A DNA stretch of 64,000 nt from Vescimonas sanitatis (GTDB taxonomy: Bacteria > Bacillota > Clostridia > Oscillospirales > Oscillospiraceae), in contig NZ_JBMGPW010000008.1 of assembly GCF_049060325.1 (NCBI RefSeq), forward strand, positions 124,001-188,000, given 5' to 3'. Positions 7,619 to 15,487 of the stretch are shown piece by piece. Within the stretch, counting starts at the first letter, position 1, and every line of letters starts with the position of its first letter. A program made the translations under genes and the position numbers. The notes beneath the pieces are model-generated. The model was given only the letters and a program-made list of their open reading frames with translations, had not been told where the DNA came from and made no database searches.

Positions 7619-10210
7619 TTATTTCTTGGGTGCGTAGGGGGTGTTCTTCAGCGGCAGACTGAATTCCCGTTCGCCGGTAAGGCGGTAATAGGCGTCGGCA
7701 ATGGCAGGGGCGGTGGGGATGGAGGTGATCTCGCCGATGCCGATGGCGCCGCCGGCCACATTCAGGCCGGGCTTCTCCACCACGATGGCCTGGATCTCCG
7801 GCGGGATCTGGTTGGCGCGGAACAGGCCCAGCATACCGTATTTGGCGGTGGGCTTGCAGTTCTCGTCGATGGGGTATTTCTCTGTCAGCGCGTAGCCCAT
7901 GGACATGACCACGCCGCCCTCGATCTGACCCTCCACGCTCAGGGGGTTCACGGCCTTGCCCACATCGTGGGCGGCCACCATCTTCTTGATGCGGCCGGTG
8001 TCCCTGTCCAGAATACACATCTGGGTGGCGTAGCCGTAGGCCACGTGGCTGACGGGGTTGGGTACGTCGGCGCCCAGCGGGTCGGTCTTGGCCAGATACT
8101 CGCCGTAGAACTCCGTGCCCTTCAGGTCGGCAAGGGATTTGCCGGCGTCCAGCTCCGCCTTCAGCTTTTCGCAGGCGCGGCGTGTAGCCTCGCCGGTGAC
8201 AAGGGTCTGGCGGGAGCCGGAGGTGTCGCCGGAGTCGGGGGCGATCCAGGTATTGCTGCGCTCGTAGACGATATCGTCCCGATGCAGCCCGGTGTTGGTG
8301 ACCACCACCTGCACCAGCACGGTGCCCAGTCCCTGGCCGATGCAGCTGGCGCCGGAGTAGATGTGCACCTTGCCGTCGCCCTCCACGATGAGCTTGCAGC
8401 GGCCCCAGTCGGGAATGCCTACGCCTACGCCGGCGTTCTTCATGGCGCAGGCGATACCCACCGGATCGCCGTTTTTCACCGCCTCGTCATAGGCGGGCTT
8501 GATGGCCTCCAGTGTCTCTACCAGACCGGTGGAGTCATCCACGATCTGGCCGTTGGGCAGCACACCGCCGGGGCGAATGGCGTTGCGGTAGCGGATCTCC
8601 CAGGGGGAGATGCCCACCAGGTCGGCCATCTGGTTCAGCAGCGTCTCGGTGCAGAAGCAGGTCTGGGTGACGCCGAAGCCCCGGAAGGCGCCGGCGGGGG
8701 GGTTGTTGGTGTAGTAGGCGCGGCCCTCGATCTCGAAGTTCTCGTAGGCGTAGGGACCGGCGGCGTGGGTGCAGGCGCGTTCCAGCACGGGGCCGCCCAG
8801 AGAGGCAAACGCGCCGGTGTCGGATACCACGCTGGCCTTGACACCCTGAATGATGCCGTTTTCGTCGCAGCCCATGGTGAAGTCCATGTCCATGCTGTGG
8901 CGCTTGGGATGGACGAGGATGGACTCCTGGCGGCTGAGCTTGAACTTGACGGGGCGCTTTGTCAGATAGCACAGCAGCGCGGCGTGGTGTTGGACGGACA
9001 TATCCTCCTTGCCGCCGAAGCCGCCGCCCACCAGGCAGTTCTGCACCTGGCAGTGGTCGTAGTCCACGCCCAGCATGGACGCGCACTCATGCATGGTGGT
9101 GTGGGCACTCTGGTCAGTGGTCAGCAGCTTTACGCCGCCGTTGTCCAGCGGCAGCGCCACACAGCACTCCGGCTCCAGGAAGGCGTGCTCCGTCCACGGG
9201 GTGGAGAAGTGCTCGGTCAGCACATATTTGGAATTTTTGATAGCGCCCTCCGCGTCGCCGCGGGAGACGTGCTTGTAGGCCTGGACGTTGCTCTCCTCCT
9301 CGTCGAACACCAGCGGCGCGCCGGGGGCGGCGGCCTCGGCGGGGTTGTGGACGGCGGGCAGGACTTCGTACTCCACCTTCACCAGCTTCTTGGCGGCCTC
9401 CACCGTCTCCTGATCCACGGCGCAGACCAGTGCCACACTGTCGCCCAGGTAGTGTACCAGCTCGCCCACGCCGATCAGGGTGGGCTGGTCCTTCTTCAGG
9501 TGGCCTACGTTGACCTTGCCGGGAATATCCTTCTGCGTGGCCACGCAGAGCACGCCGGGCAGCGCTTCAGCTTCGCTGGTGTCGATGGACAGCACACGGG
9601 CGCGGGCGTACTGGCTGCGGACCGCGCCGCCGTAGCACATACCGTCCACATAGATATCGTCAGGGTACTGCCCATAGCCCTGCACCTTCTCGGCCACGTC
9701 CAGTCGGTGGACGCGGCTGCCCATCTGCCAGTCATCGGTGGACGGGGCGGGCAGCTTGCCCTCGCGGAATATCTTAGCCGCCAGCAGGATGCCGTCGATG
9801 ATCTTCACGTAGCCGGTGCAGCGGCAGATATTGTTGCGGATGGCGAAGGCGGCCTCCTCGCGGGTGGGATCGGGGTTCACGTCCAGCAGCCCCTTGGCAG
9901 AGATGACCATACCGGGAATGCAGAAGCCGCACTGCACCGCGCCGGCCTCGCCGAAGGCGAAGGTGTAGACCTGCTTTTCCCAGTCGCTGAGCCCCTCTAC
10001 CGTGAGGATGGTCTTGCCCTCCAGCTTGTCCGTCTGGGGGATGCAGGCCTTGGTGGGCTTGCCGTCGATGAGGACGTGGCAGGTGCCGCAGGCACCCTCG
10101 CTGCATCCGTCCTTTACGGAGGTCAGGTGCAGCTCGTCACGCAGAAAGCGGATGAGCTTCTGGTTTTTTTCCACAGTGACGGACTTGCCGTTCACGGTAA
10201 ATGTCGCCAT
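7619..10210 (-). CDS. Selenium-dependent xanthine dehydrogenase-type hydroxylase, fused Fe-S and Mo domains
   Basis: 863 residues. Residues 1-160 hold two [2Fe-2S] domains (DGCSEGACGTC, AVQCGFCIPG, NNICRCTGY). Residues about 165-860 are the Mo-binding domains with GGGFGGKEDMSVQ, AGAFRGFGVTQ, IGQGLGTVL and a C-terminal GAIGIGEITSIPTAPA whose Glu is the catalytic base. There is no FAD domain, so electrons must leave through a partner such as the nearby XdhB or a ferredoxin. The architecture and context match the SDMH 'Se-dependent XDH' family. No in-frame UGA is present, so selenium would be in the cofactor and not as selenocysteine. An aldehyde oxidoreductase is the main alternative reading. 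Confidence 0.88.
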   Translation of the reverse strand: MATFTVNGKSVTVEKNQKLIRFLRDELHLTSVKDGCSEGACGTCHVLIDGKPTKACIPQTDKLEGKTILTVEGLSDWEKQVYTFAFGEAGAVQCGFCIPGMVISAKGLLDVNPDPTREEAAFAIRNNICRCTGYVKIIDGILLAAKIFREGKLPAPSTDDWQMGSRVHRLDVAEKVQGYGQYPDDIYVDGMCYGGAVRSQYARARVLSIDTSEAEALPGVLCVATQKDIPGKVNVGHLKKDQPTLIGVGELVHYLGDSVALVCAVDQETVEAAKKLVKVEYEVLPAVHNPAEAAAPGAPLVFDEEESNVQAYKHVSRGDAEGAIKNSKYVLTEHFSTPWTEHAFLEPECCVALPLDNGGVKLLTTDQSAHTTMHECASMLGVDYDHCQVQNCLVGGGFGGKEDMSVQHHAALLCYLTKRPVKFKLSRQESILVHPKRHSMDMDFTMGCDENGIIQGVKASVVSDTGAFASLGGPVLERACTHAAGPYAYENFEIEGRAYYTNNPPAGAFRGFGVTQTCFCTETLLNQMADLVGISPWEIRYRNAIRPGGVLPNGQIVDDSTGLVETLEAIKPAYDEAVKNGDPVGIACAMKNAGVGVGIPDWGRCKLIVEGDGKVHIYSGASCIGQGLGTVLVQVVVTNTGLHRDDIVYERSNTWIAPDSGDTSGSRQTLVTGEATRRACEKLKAELDAGKSLADLKGTEFYGEYLAKTDPLGADVPNPVSHVAYGYATQMCILDRDTGRIKKMVAAHDVGKAVNPLSVEGQIEGGVVMSMGYALTEKYPIDENCKPTAKYGMLGLFRANQIPPEIQAIVVEKPGLNVAGGAIGIGEITSIPTAPAIADAYYRLTGEREFSLPLKNTPYAPKK

Positions 10211-10261
10211 AGTGTATCTCTCCTTTGCGCCCGGCCGGGCTTATCTCTGGTATTTGCAGAA

Positions 10262-10290
10262 ATTATAGCACGGGAACGACGGAAAAACAA
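10262..10290 (-). promoter_or_regulatory. Promoter of the fused hydroxylase
   Basis: On the minus strand TTGTTT (10290-10285), 17 nt, TGC-extended TATAAT (10267-10262). Shares CCCGTGCTATAAT with the xdhABC promoter. Confidence 0.7.
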
Positions 10291-10345
10291 GGTGAGAACC
10301 GCCGCATTTTGTCCAAGGCGTGATAGTATATCGAGAATATCGGAT

Positions 10346-10376
10346 AAAAAGAAAGAAGCCGCCCAAGGCGGCTCCT
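10346..10376 (-). terminator. Terminator of the LytTR two-component operon
   Basis: Stem AGCCGCC/GGCGGCT followed on the minus strand by TTCTTTCTTTTT, 17 nt after the kinase stop. Confidence 0.75.
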
Positions 10377-10392
10377 TCAAACAAAAGCTTTC

Positions 10393-11691
10393 TTACGTCT
10401 CCAGCACCGGAAGCATGATCTGCAGCAGAAACTGGCCCTGCTGGGCGGAAAACACGCACAGCCCGCCGTTGCGCTGGGCGATGGCCTGGATGCTGCGGCA
10501 TCCGTAGCCGTGCCCTTCCCGGTCACTGACAGGCAGGCCGTCCCGCATGGCTATCGGTCCGGCGCAGGGATTGCGTATCTCGATGAGAAGCTTGTTCTGC
10601 CGCACACCGCAGTACAGGGAGATCTGCTTCCGGTCGGCGGGCAGGTCCGCCACAGCGTGCAGGGCGTTTTCCAGACCGTTGCTCAGCAGGGAGCACAGCT
10701 CCGTGTCCGAAATGGCTACATCGTTGGGCAGTGAGGCATCCACGGTCAGCACGGCGCCCTGCCGCTGGGCTTTGTCGGTGAAGGAGGAGCACAGCAGGTT
10801 CACCAGATGGTTTTCGCAGAAGCGGCGGGGCGTGATGGCCTCGATATCCGCCTGGACCTTTTTGATATACGCTGCCGCCTCGTCCGGCCGTTCCGCGGAC
10901 AGCAGACCGTCCAGCATATTCAGGTGGTGGCGCATATCGTGCTGATAGACGGCGGTCTGGGTCTCCAGCCGGTGGAGGGAGTCCATCTCAGACTGGGATT
11001 GCTCCAGCTCCGCCTCCAGCATGGAGCGCTGCATCTCCGCGTCGGTGCGCCGCTGCGACTGCAGGTGAAAGGCGGGCAGAAACAGCACATAGAACGTCAC
11101 CAGCACCGTGGGCAGAAACTCATTCAGCGCCTGAATGCCGGAATAGAGTGCATCGGAGTAGATCGTGGTGGCATAGTCGAAAATATAATAGGTGACGGGC
11201 AGGCTGCCGAACAGCAGCAGCGCCGCCGTTGAGGAGGTCATGGTGTTATAGGCCGCGGCCACGAAAAAGCGGCGCAGGAGATAATACATCACCGGCATCA
11301 GCAGGATATAGACCAGCTCGGCGGCCAGCGTGCTCTGCGTCAGCGCCTCCACGGCGATGCGTCCCCAGCGGGGCGGCTGGCAGCACAGATACGCGGTGCA
11401 GGTGCTGACAATGGCTACGCCCACCGATTTTTTCATAAACAAAATCAGGATCAGCACCAACGGCACATGGATGACCAGCGGGTAGAGCTGCTTTACCGTT
11501 CGTTCGCCCAAAAGCACCAGCCCCAGTCCCTGCATCAGCAGGAACAGCAGGCACAGCAGCGTCAGCAGGTACTTCTGCTGCCGGGAGACATAGCCGCCGG
11601 TGGAGAGATCCGCGCTGAGCGCCAGTCCATAGACCAGCACCAGCACATAGCAGAATATATCCAGCGCGGACTGCATAGATAAATCAAACAT
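10393..11691 (-). CDS. AgrC-like sensor histidine kinase (GHKL)
   Basis: 432 residues. The N-terminal half (residues 1 to about 210) is a series of hydrophobic segments, probably six membrane spans. A coiled linker follows, then HDMRHHLNML, with the phospho-accepting His typical of AgrC/LytS-like kinases. The ATP-binding domain has LLSNGLENALHAV (N box) and GHGYGCRSIQAIAQ (G box). The ATG at 11691 lies 1 nt after the stop of the response regulator gene, with GGAGGG upstream. No AgrD-like peptide or AgrB gene is adjacent, so the signal is unknown. Confidence 0.88.
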   Translation of the reverse strand: MFDLSMQSALDIFCYVLVLVYGLALSADLSTGGYVSRQQKYLLTLLCLLFLLMQGLGLVLLGERTVKQLYPLVIHVPLVLILILFMKKSVGVAIVSTCTAYLCCQPPRWGRIAVEALTQSTLAAELVYILLMPVMYYLLRRFFVAAAYNTMTSSTAALLLFGSLPVTYYIFDYATTIYSDALYSGIQALNEFLPTVLVTFYVLFLPAFHLQSQRRTDAEMQRSMLEAELEQSQSEMDSLHRLETQTAVYQHDMRHHLNMLDGLLSAERPDEAAAYIKKVQADIEAITPRRFCENHLVNLLCSSFTDKAQRQGAVLTVDASLPNDVAISDTELCSLLSNGLENALHAVADLPADRKQISLYCGVRQNKLLIEIRNPCAGPIAMRDGLPVSDREGHGYGCRSIQAIAQRNGGLCVFSAQQGQFLLQIMLPVLET

Positions 11692-11692
11692 A

Positions 11693-12412
11693 TTATGCGT
11701 CCCTCCCGGAAAACAGCAGGGCCAGATAGTCCTTTTGCAGCTGGCCGTACAGCAGGCGGGACACGGGCACGTTATGGCCGCTGAAGGTGATGACCCCGGC
11801 GGGGGAGAGCTTTTCGGCCTGGAGCATATTGACGATGTAGGACCGGTGGACCCGCATGAACTCCGGGCGGGCCAGCAGCGCCCCTTCATACTCGCGCATG
11901 GAGGCCGCCACCTCATAGACAGTGCCGTCGGCCATGTTGAAGAACAGGTGTTTGCCGTTGACCTCCACATAGCTCAGATGGGAAAAGGGCAGACGCACCA
12001 GCATACCGTTGGACTTGACGGTCAGGCCGTCCTGCGGCTTCTGATCCCGCAGATACAGCTTGTCCAGCACCGGATAGAGCAGCTTGGCATTGATGGGCTT
12101 GAGCAGATACTCCGCCGCCCGGACGCCGTAGCTTTCGTAGGCGAAGCCGGGAGAGGTGGTGAGAAAGATAATGTCCGCCGCCGCGTCGAAGGAACGGATC
12201 TCCCGTGCGGCGTCCATGCCGGTCATGCCGGGCATCAGAACGTCCAGCAGGTACAGGGTGAAGCGCTCGGCGCGGGCAGCGTCCAGCAGCTGGCCGCCGC
12301 TGCGGAAGGTCTGAAAGCGGACATCGGAGCGCCGGTCAGACTGCCAGGCCTGCAAAAGCGCCGTGAGCTTTTCCAGTTCCTCGATCTGATCATCACATAC
12401 TGCGATATACAT
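11693..12412 (-). CDS. LytTR-family response regulator
   Basis: 239 residues. The receiver domain (1 to about 120) has the acidic pair CDD near residue 7, the phospho-acceptor Asp in LYLLDVLMPGMTG and the conserved Lys in YLLKPI. The C-terminal LytTR DNA-binding domain includes the FMRVHRSYIVN signature. It precedes its cognate kinase by 1 nt in one operon. LytTR regulators of this class usually control peptide, cell-wall or virulence-like functions; no target is evident here. Confidence 0.92.
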   Translation of the reverse strand: MYIAVCDDQIEELEKLTALLQAWQSDRRSDVRFQTFRSGGQLLDAARAERFTLYLLDVLMPGMTGMDAAREIRSFDAAADIIFLTTSPGFAYESYGVRAAEYLLKPINAKLLYPVLDKLYLRDQKPQDGLTVKSNGMLVRLPFSHLSYVEVNGKHLFFNMADGTVYEVAASMREYEGALLARPEFMRVHRSYIVNMLQAEKLSPAGVITFSGHNVPVSRLLYGQLQKDYLALLFSGRDA

Positions 12413-12443
12413 GGCGCCGCCTCCTTGTGCTTTTCTTGTGCTT

Positions 12444-12487
12444 CACGCGGCTTTATTTTATCATAAGAAAAGGGAATTGTCACCGCA
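12444..12487 (-). promoter_or_regulatory. Putative promoter of the LytTR operon
   Basis: On the minus strand GTGACA, 17 nt, TAAAAT lie about 50 nt upstream of the response regulator start. The hexamers are good but not perfect. Confidence 0.5.
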
Positions 12488-12608
12488 AATTTTGCATTTC
12501 ACGGGCGTGTGTACGCATTTCGCGGCATATACATCCCCAAACTCCCCCACATCTGGTACGATGTCCTTCGCAGGGACCACTGTGCCCTGCGGAAGGGGGC
12601 GTTTGCGT

Positions 12609-12935
12609 ATGAAATGGGTCATCTGGCTCGTGGCGATCGCCAGCACTTCAGCGCTTGTCGCCCTGTGGTTCTGGGAGGTCCGCCGTCTGCTGCGTCAGCA
12701 CCGGAGCATGGTAGAGAGCGCCCGGTGCCAGCTGGCCGCTTTTGAAAAGCGGGCGGCAGAGGCTGCGGGCAATGCTGATGTGGCGGAGGTCCTGCGGCGC
12801 AGCGAGAGTATTTACCGGCAGGCCGCCGGCAACTATAACGAGACACTGCATCGGCCATGGATCTATATTCCCGGGCGGCTGATGGGCTTCCACTATGAGG
12901 AGGCCGCGAAGGTCCCCGGCCGGGTACATATATAG
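12609..12935 (+). CDS. LemA-like small membrane protein
   Basis: 108 residues. One N-terminal membrane helix (residues about 3-20, VIWLVAIASTSALVALWFW) precedes a helical domain. The end, YRQAAGNYNETLHRPWIYIPGRLMGF, resembles the YN...FPG..L.GF end of LemA proteins, but the protein is only about half the usual LemA length. The start is set by AAGGGGG before ATG 12609. Function unknown; the bactofilin gene downstream suggests a cell-envelope role. Confidence 0.6.
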   Translation: MKWVIWLVAIASTSALVALWFWEVRRLLRQHRSMVESARCQLAAFEKRAAEAAGNADVAEVLRRSESIYRQAAGNYNETLHRPWIYIPGRLMGFHYEEAAKVPGRVHI

Positions 12936-12981
12936 ATGAACAGGAAAGAGAAGCAACAAAAACCATTGGGAGGGTATTGTT

Positions 12982-13608
12982 ATGCGCGATGAAATGAAAC
13001 GGACGATGTTTGAACTGTTCGGCGTGGGCAGCGAGGATGACAAGGTGCTGGCCGCCGGCGGAAAAAAGCCTGTCGCAAAGCCGGAGCCGGTAAAGACCGC
13101 GCCGGTGCAGGCACCGGTACAGCCTGTGGTGAAGGCCAAGGCCGCCAGCTATCTGGCTGCGGGTACTTCACTGGAGGGCACACTGCGCTCCGACGGCGAT
13201 GTGGAGATCGCCGGAGCATTCAAGGGCGAGGTCATTACCACCGGCACGGTGACGCTGCGCTCGGTCATCCAGAGCAATATCACCGCCGGCAGCCTGAACC
13301 TCATCGGCTGTACGCTGACCGGTGATGTAAAGGTCACGGGCACCGTTACCGTCAGCGAGGATTCTCAGGTGACGGGTAACATCAACGCCAAGGAGCTGCT
13401 GTGCGCCGGTAAGGTCAACGGCGATCTGGAGATCACCGGCGGCACTACCCTGGAGGAGAAGGCTCAGATCAGCGGCGGCCTGGTGACAGGCACTCTGGCG
13501 GTGGTCAAGGGCGCGGTCATCCGCGGCGGCGTGGAGATCAAGGCGTTCTCCGGCCCGGCTAAGCAGGAGCCTAAGCAGGAGCCCAAGCAGGAGCACAAGG
13601 CCAACTGA
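12982..13608 (+). CDS. Bactofilin-family cytoskeletal protein
   Basis: 208 residues. A proline/lysine/alanine-rich N-terminal linker (residues about 27-55) leads into the right-handed beta-helix core of bactofilins, built from repeats such as GTSLEGTLRSDGDVEIAG, GAFKGEVITTGTV and GDLEITGGTTLEEKAQI. The tail ends in a short direct repeat, PKQEPKQEPKQE. Bactofilins polymerise without nucleotide and scaffold cell-wall or shape proteins at the membrane. GGGAGG lies 8 nt before the ATG. It is likely co-transcribed with the LemA-like gene and the 43-residue gene. Confidence 0.9.
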   Translation: MRDEMKRTMFELFGVGSEDDKVLAAGGKKPVAKPEPVKTAPVQAPVQPVVKAKAASYLAAGTSLEGTLRSDGDVEIAGAFKGEVITTGTVTLRSVIQSNITAGSLNLIGCTLTGDVKVTGTVTVSEDSQVTGNINAKELLCAGKVNGDLEITGGTTLEEKAQISGGLVTGTLAVVKGAVIRGGVEIKAFSGPAKQEPKQEPKQEHKAN

Positions 13609-13664
13609 CTGCGATCATGTGATCGGCGGCCGTGCAGCGGACGCTGGTACAGGAGGTATATATT

Positions 13665-13796
13665 ATGGGCCTGTTCAGCAACAATATCCAGTATGCCGGC
13701 GGTTTCATTGAGCAGGAGGACGGCCTGGTTATGATCGCCATGCTGGACGGCACCGGTATGAATACCCTGTATTTCCACCTGTATATGGGCGAGTAA
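13665..13796 (+). CDS. Hypothetical small protein (43 residues)
   Basis: Begins MGLFSNNIQYAGGFIEQ and ends LYFHLYMGE. A perfect AGGAGG lies 8 nt before the ATG, codon use is GC3-rich like its neighbours, and it ends 8 nt before a strong terminator. These are good reasons to call it translated although it is very short. No family is recognised. It follows bactofilin by 56 nt on the same strand and is probably the last gene of that operon. Confidence 0.7.
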   Translation: MGLFSNNIQYAGGFIEQEDGLVMIAMLDGTGMNTLYFHLYMGE

Positions 13797-13804
13797 GCTG
13801 TGAT

Positions 13805-13836
13805 AAAAAAGGAGCACCCGGCCGGGTGCTCCTTTT
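13805..13836. terminator. Bidirectional terminator between the 43-residue gene and the CNNM gene
   Basis: AAAAAGGAGCACCCGG/CCGGGTGCTCCTTTTT between convergent genes. Confidence 0.92.
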
Positions 13837-13843
13837 TGCTTTT

Positions 13844-15193
13844 TTATTCTTTCGCCTCGTCCGCGTCCTCTGTTTGAGGCAGCAGCGTTACCTCCGCCGC
13901 ATTCACCTGATGGTCCAGAATGGAGGTCACATGGATCCGCATCCCCTCAGCCTCCAGCGTAATGTCCTGCGGGCCGTCGTCGGGTATCATGCCCAGCGCG
14001 TCGAACACCAGGCCGGTCAGGGTGTCATGCTCCTCCTGGTCCAGCTCGATGCCAAGTGCGTCCTCCAGATCGTCCAGCTCTACGTTGCCGGCGATGACCA
14101 GGGAGCCATCCTCCCGCTTTTCGATGCGGGGCTCATCATCGTCCGGGATGTTGCTGTCGTCGCTGCCCAGGTCGCCCACCAGCTCCTCAACCAGGTCGTT
14201 CAGCGTCACGATGCCCACCATGCCGCCGTACTCATCCAGCACCACGGCCAGGGGATTGCCGGTACGCTTCATGTTGCGGAACAGGGCGTCGGCCTTAATG
14301 GTCTCCGGCACGAAGTACGGCGTGCGGACGGCGCCGGCCATTACGCTCTCCCGGCTCTTATCCGCCAGGCGGAAGTACTCCTTGGCGTTCAGAATGCCCA
14401 CCACATTGTCCGCACTGTCCTCGCACACGGGGTAGCGGGTGTGCCGCGTGTTGTGGATCGTCTCGGCCCAATCGTCCATGGTGTCGTCCAGCCACAGCAG
14501 ATCCACGTCCGTGCGGTGGGTGGCGATCTCCTCGGCGGTCAGGTCGTCAAACTCAAAGACGTTCTGGATGAACTCCTTTTCCTCATGGTCGATGCCGCCG
14601 TGCTCGCTGCTGGCGTCCACCATCATGCGGATGTCCTCCTCGCCCACCTGCTCCTCGGCCTCGTTGGGATCAATGCCCAGCAGCCGCAGTATGCCGTTGG
14701 TAGACGCGCTCAGCAGCCACACGATGGGCGCGAACAGCTTGGAGATGACAGTGATGAGCCCGGAGATGTTCAGCGCTACCTTCTCCGACTGCTTCATGGC
14801 GATCCGCTTGGGCACCAGCTCGCCGAACACCAGCGTGAAGAAGGACAGGATCAGCGTGATCAGGATCACGGCGAGGGTGTTCAGCGTGGCGGGGGGGATC
14901 GTTACGCCCAACCCCACCAGCCAGTCCACCAGCGGGTCGGAGAAATTCTCCGCCGCGAAGGCACTGCCCAGAAAGCCCGCCAGGGTGATGGCCACTTGAA
15001 TAGTGGCCAGGAACTTGGCCGGCTGGGCCGTCAGCCGGCTGAGCCGCTTGGCCTTCCGGTTGCCCTCCGACGTCATTTTGCTCAGCTTTACCTCGTTTAC
15101 CGACAGCACGGCGATCTCCGCGCAGGCGAACACGGCGTTCAGGGCGATAAGCACCACCTGTAAAAGCAATAACCAACCTATTGAGGTATCCAA
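13844..15193 (-). CDS. CNNM/CorC-family membrane protein with CBS domains
   Basis: 449 residues from a TTG start at 15193, chosen because AAGGAGA lies 8 nt upstream and the sequence begins directly with the membrane domain. The DUF21/CNNM domain (residues about 1-190) contains AEIAVLSVNEVK and the SFFTLVFGELVPKRIA segment. A CBS pair follows (about 205-330, with VVLDEYGGMVGIVTLNDLVEE). The C-terminal CorC/HlyC domain (about 345-430) has DGSLVIAGNVELDDLEDALG. Members are linked to magnesium or cobalt efflux and resistance. A roughly 200-nt leader precedes it. Confidence 0.88.
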   Translation of the reverse strand: MDTSIGWLLLLQVVLIALNAVFACAEIAVLSVNEVKLSKMTSEGNRKAKRLSRLTAQPAKFLATIQVAITLAGFLGSAFAAENFSDPLVDWLVGLGVTIPPATLNTLAVILITLILSFFTLVFGELVPKRIAMKQSEKVALNISGLITVISKLFAPIVWLLSASTNGILRLLGIDPNEAEEQVGEEDIRMMVDASSEHGGIDHEEKEFIQNVFEFDDLTAEEIATHRTDVDLLWLDDTMDDWAETIHNTRHTRYPVCEDSADNVVGILNAKEYFRLADKSRESVMAGAVRTPYFVPETIKADALFRNMKRTGNPLAVVLDEYGGMVGIVTLNDLVEELVGDLGSDDSNIPDDDEPRIEKREDGSLVIAGNVELDDLEDALGIELDQEEHDTLTGLVFDALGMIPDDGPQDITLEAEGMRIHVTSILDHQVNAAEVTLLPQTEDADEAKE

Positions 15194-15405
15194 ATTTTGT
15201 CTCCTTTCCCGGGCTCCGCTGTTTTCGCGGAGCGCCTCCTCTCGCTTTTTGCGCGATGTAAAAAGCGCAAAAGACACGGCCTGTGTGCCTCGCGCACAGG
15301 TCATGTCTCACGTCATTCTCTGTTGTTCTGATCTCGTTCAGGGCAAGAGTCGCTGCCGGCTGTGTCCATCCTGTGATAGAACCTCCCTGTATTTTTGGTT
15401 ATGTT
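15194..15405 (-). promoter_or_regulatory. Long structured 5' leader of the CNNM gene
   Basis: About 205 nt lie between the predicted transcription start and the TTG codon. Visible stems include CCTGTG/CACAGG inside GACATG/CGTGTC, TTTTGCGC/GCGCAAAA, and GCTCCGC/GCGGAGC just before the ribosome-binding site. The last stem could hide translation initiation. I do not recognise it as a full match to a known metal riboswitch. A few segments recall the M-box only loosely. Confidence 0.45.
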
Positions 15406-15407
15406 TT

Positions 15408-15436
15408 ATTATACAGATGTGTAGGGGATATGTCAA
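15408..15436 (-). promoter_or_regulatory. Consensus sigma-A promoter of the CNNM gene
   Basis: Perfect TTGACA (15436-15431), 17 nt, perfect TATAAT (15413-15408) on the minus strand. Confidence 0.9.
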
Positions 15437-15450
15437 TATGACCGGAGGGA

Positions 15451-15482
15451 AAAGTGCCGCGGACGTCATGTCCGCGGCACAG
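15451..15482 (-). terminator. Terminator of acn-icd
   Basis: Minus-strand stem GTGCCGCGGAC/GTCCGCGGCAC followed by TTTTCCC, just after the icd stop. Confidence 0.85.
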
Positions 15483-15487
15483 TCATG

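Noticed and set aside
4479..10210. Selenocysteine (in-frame UGA) in the hydroxylases
   Set aside because: Both Mo subunits read through without an internal stop and their active-site Glu loops are normal, so selenium would be in the cofactor.
7454..10507. A 1017-codon open frame on the plus strand opposite the fused hydroxylase
   Set aside because: It is antisense to a protein with complete Fe-S and Mo motifs, is rich in His/Gly/Val/Gln typical of complement frames of GC3-rich genes, and has no ribosome-binding site.
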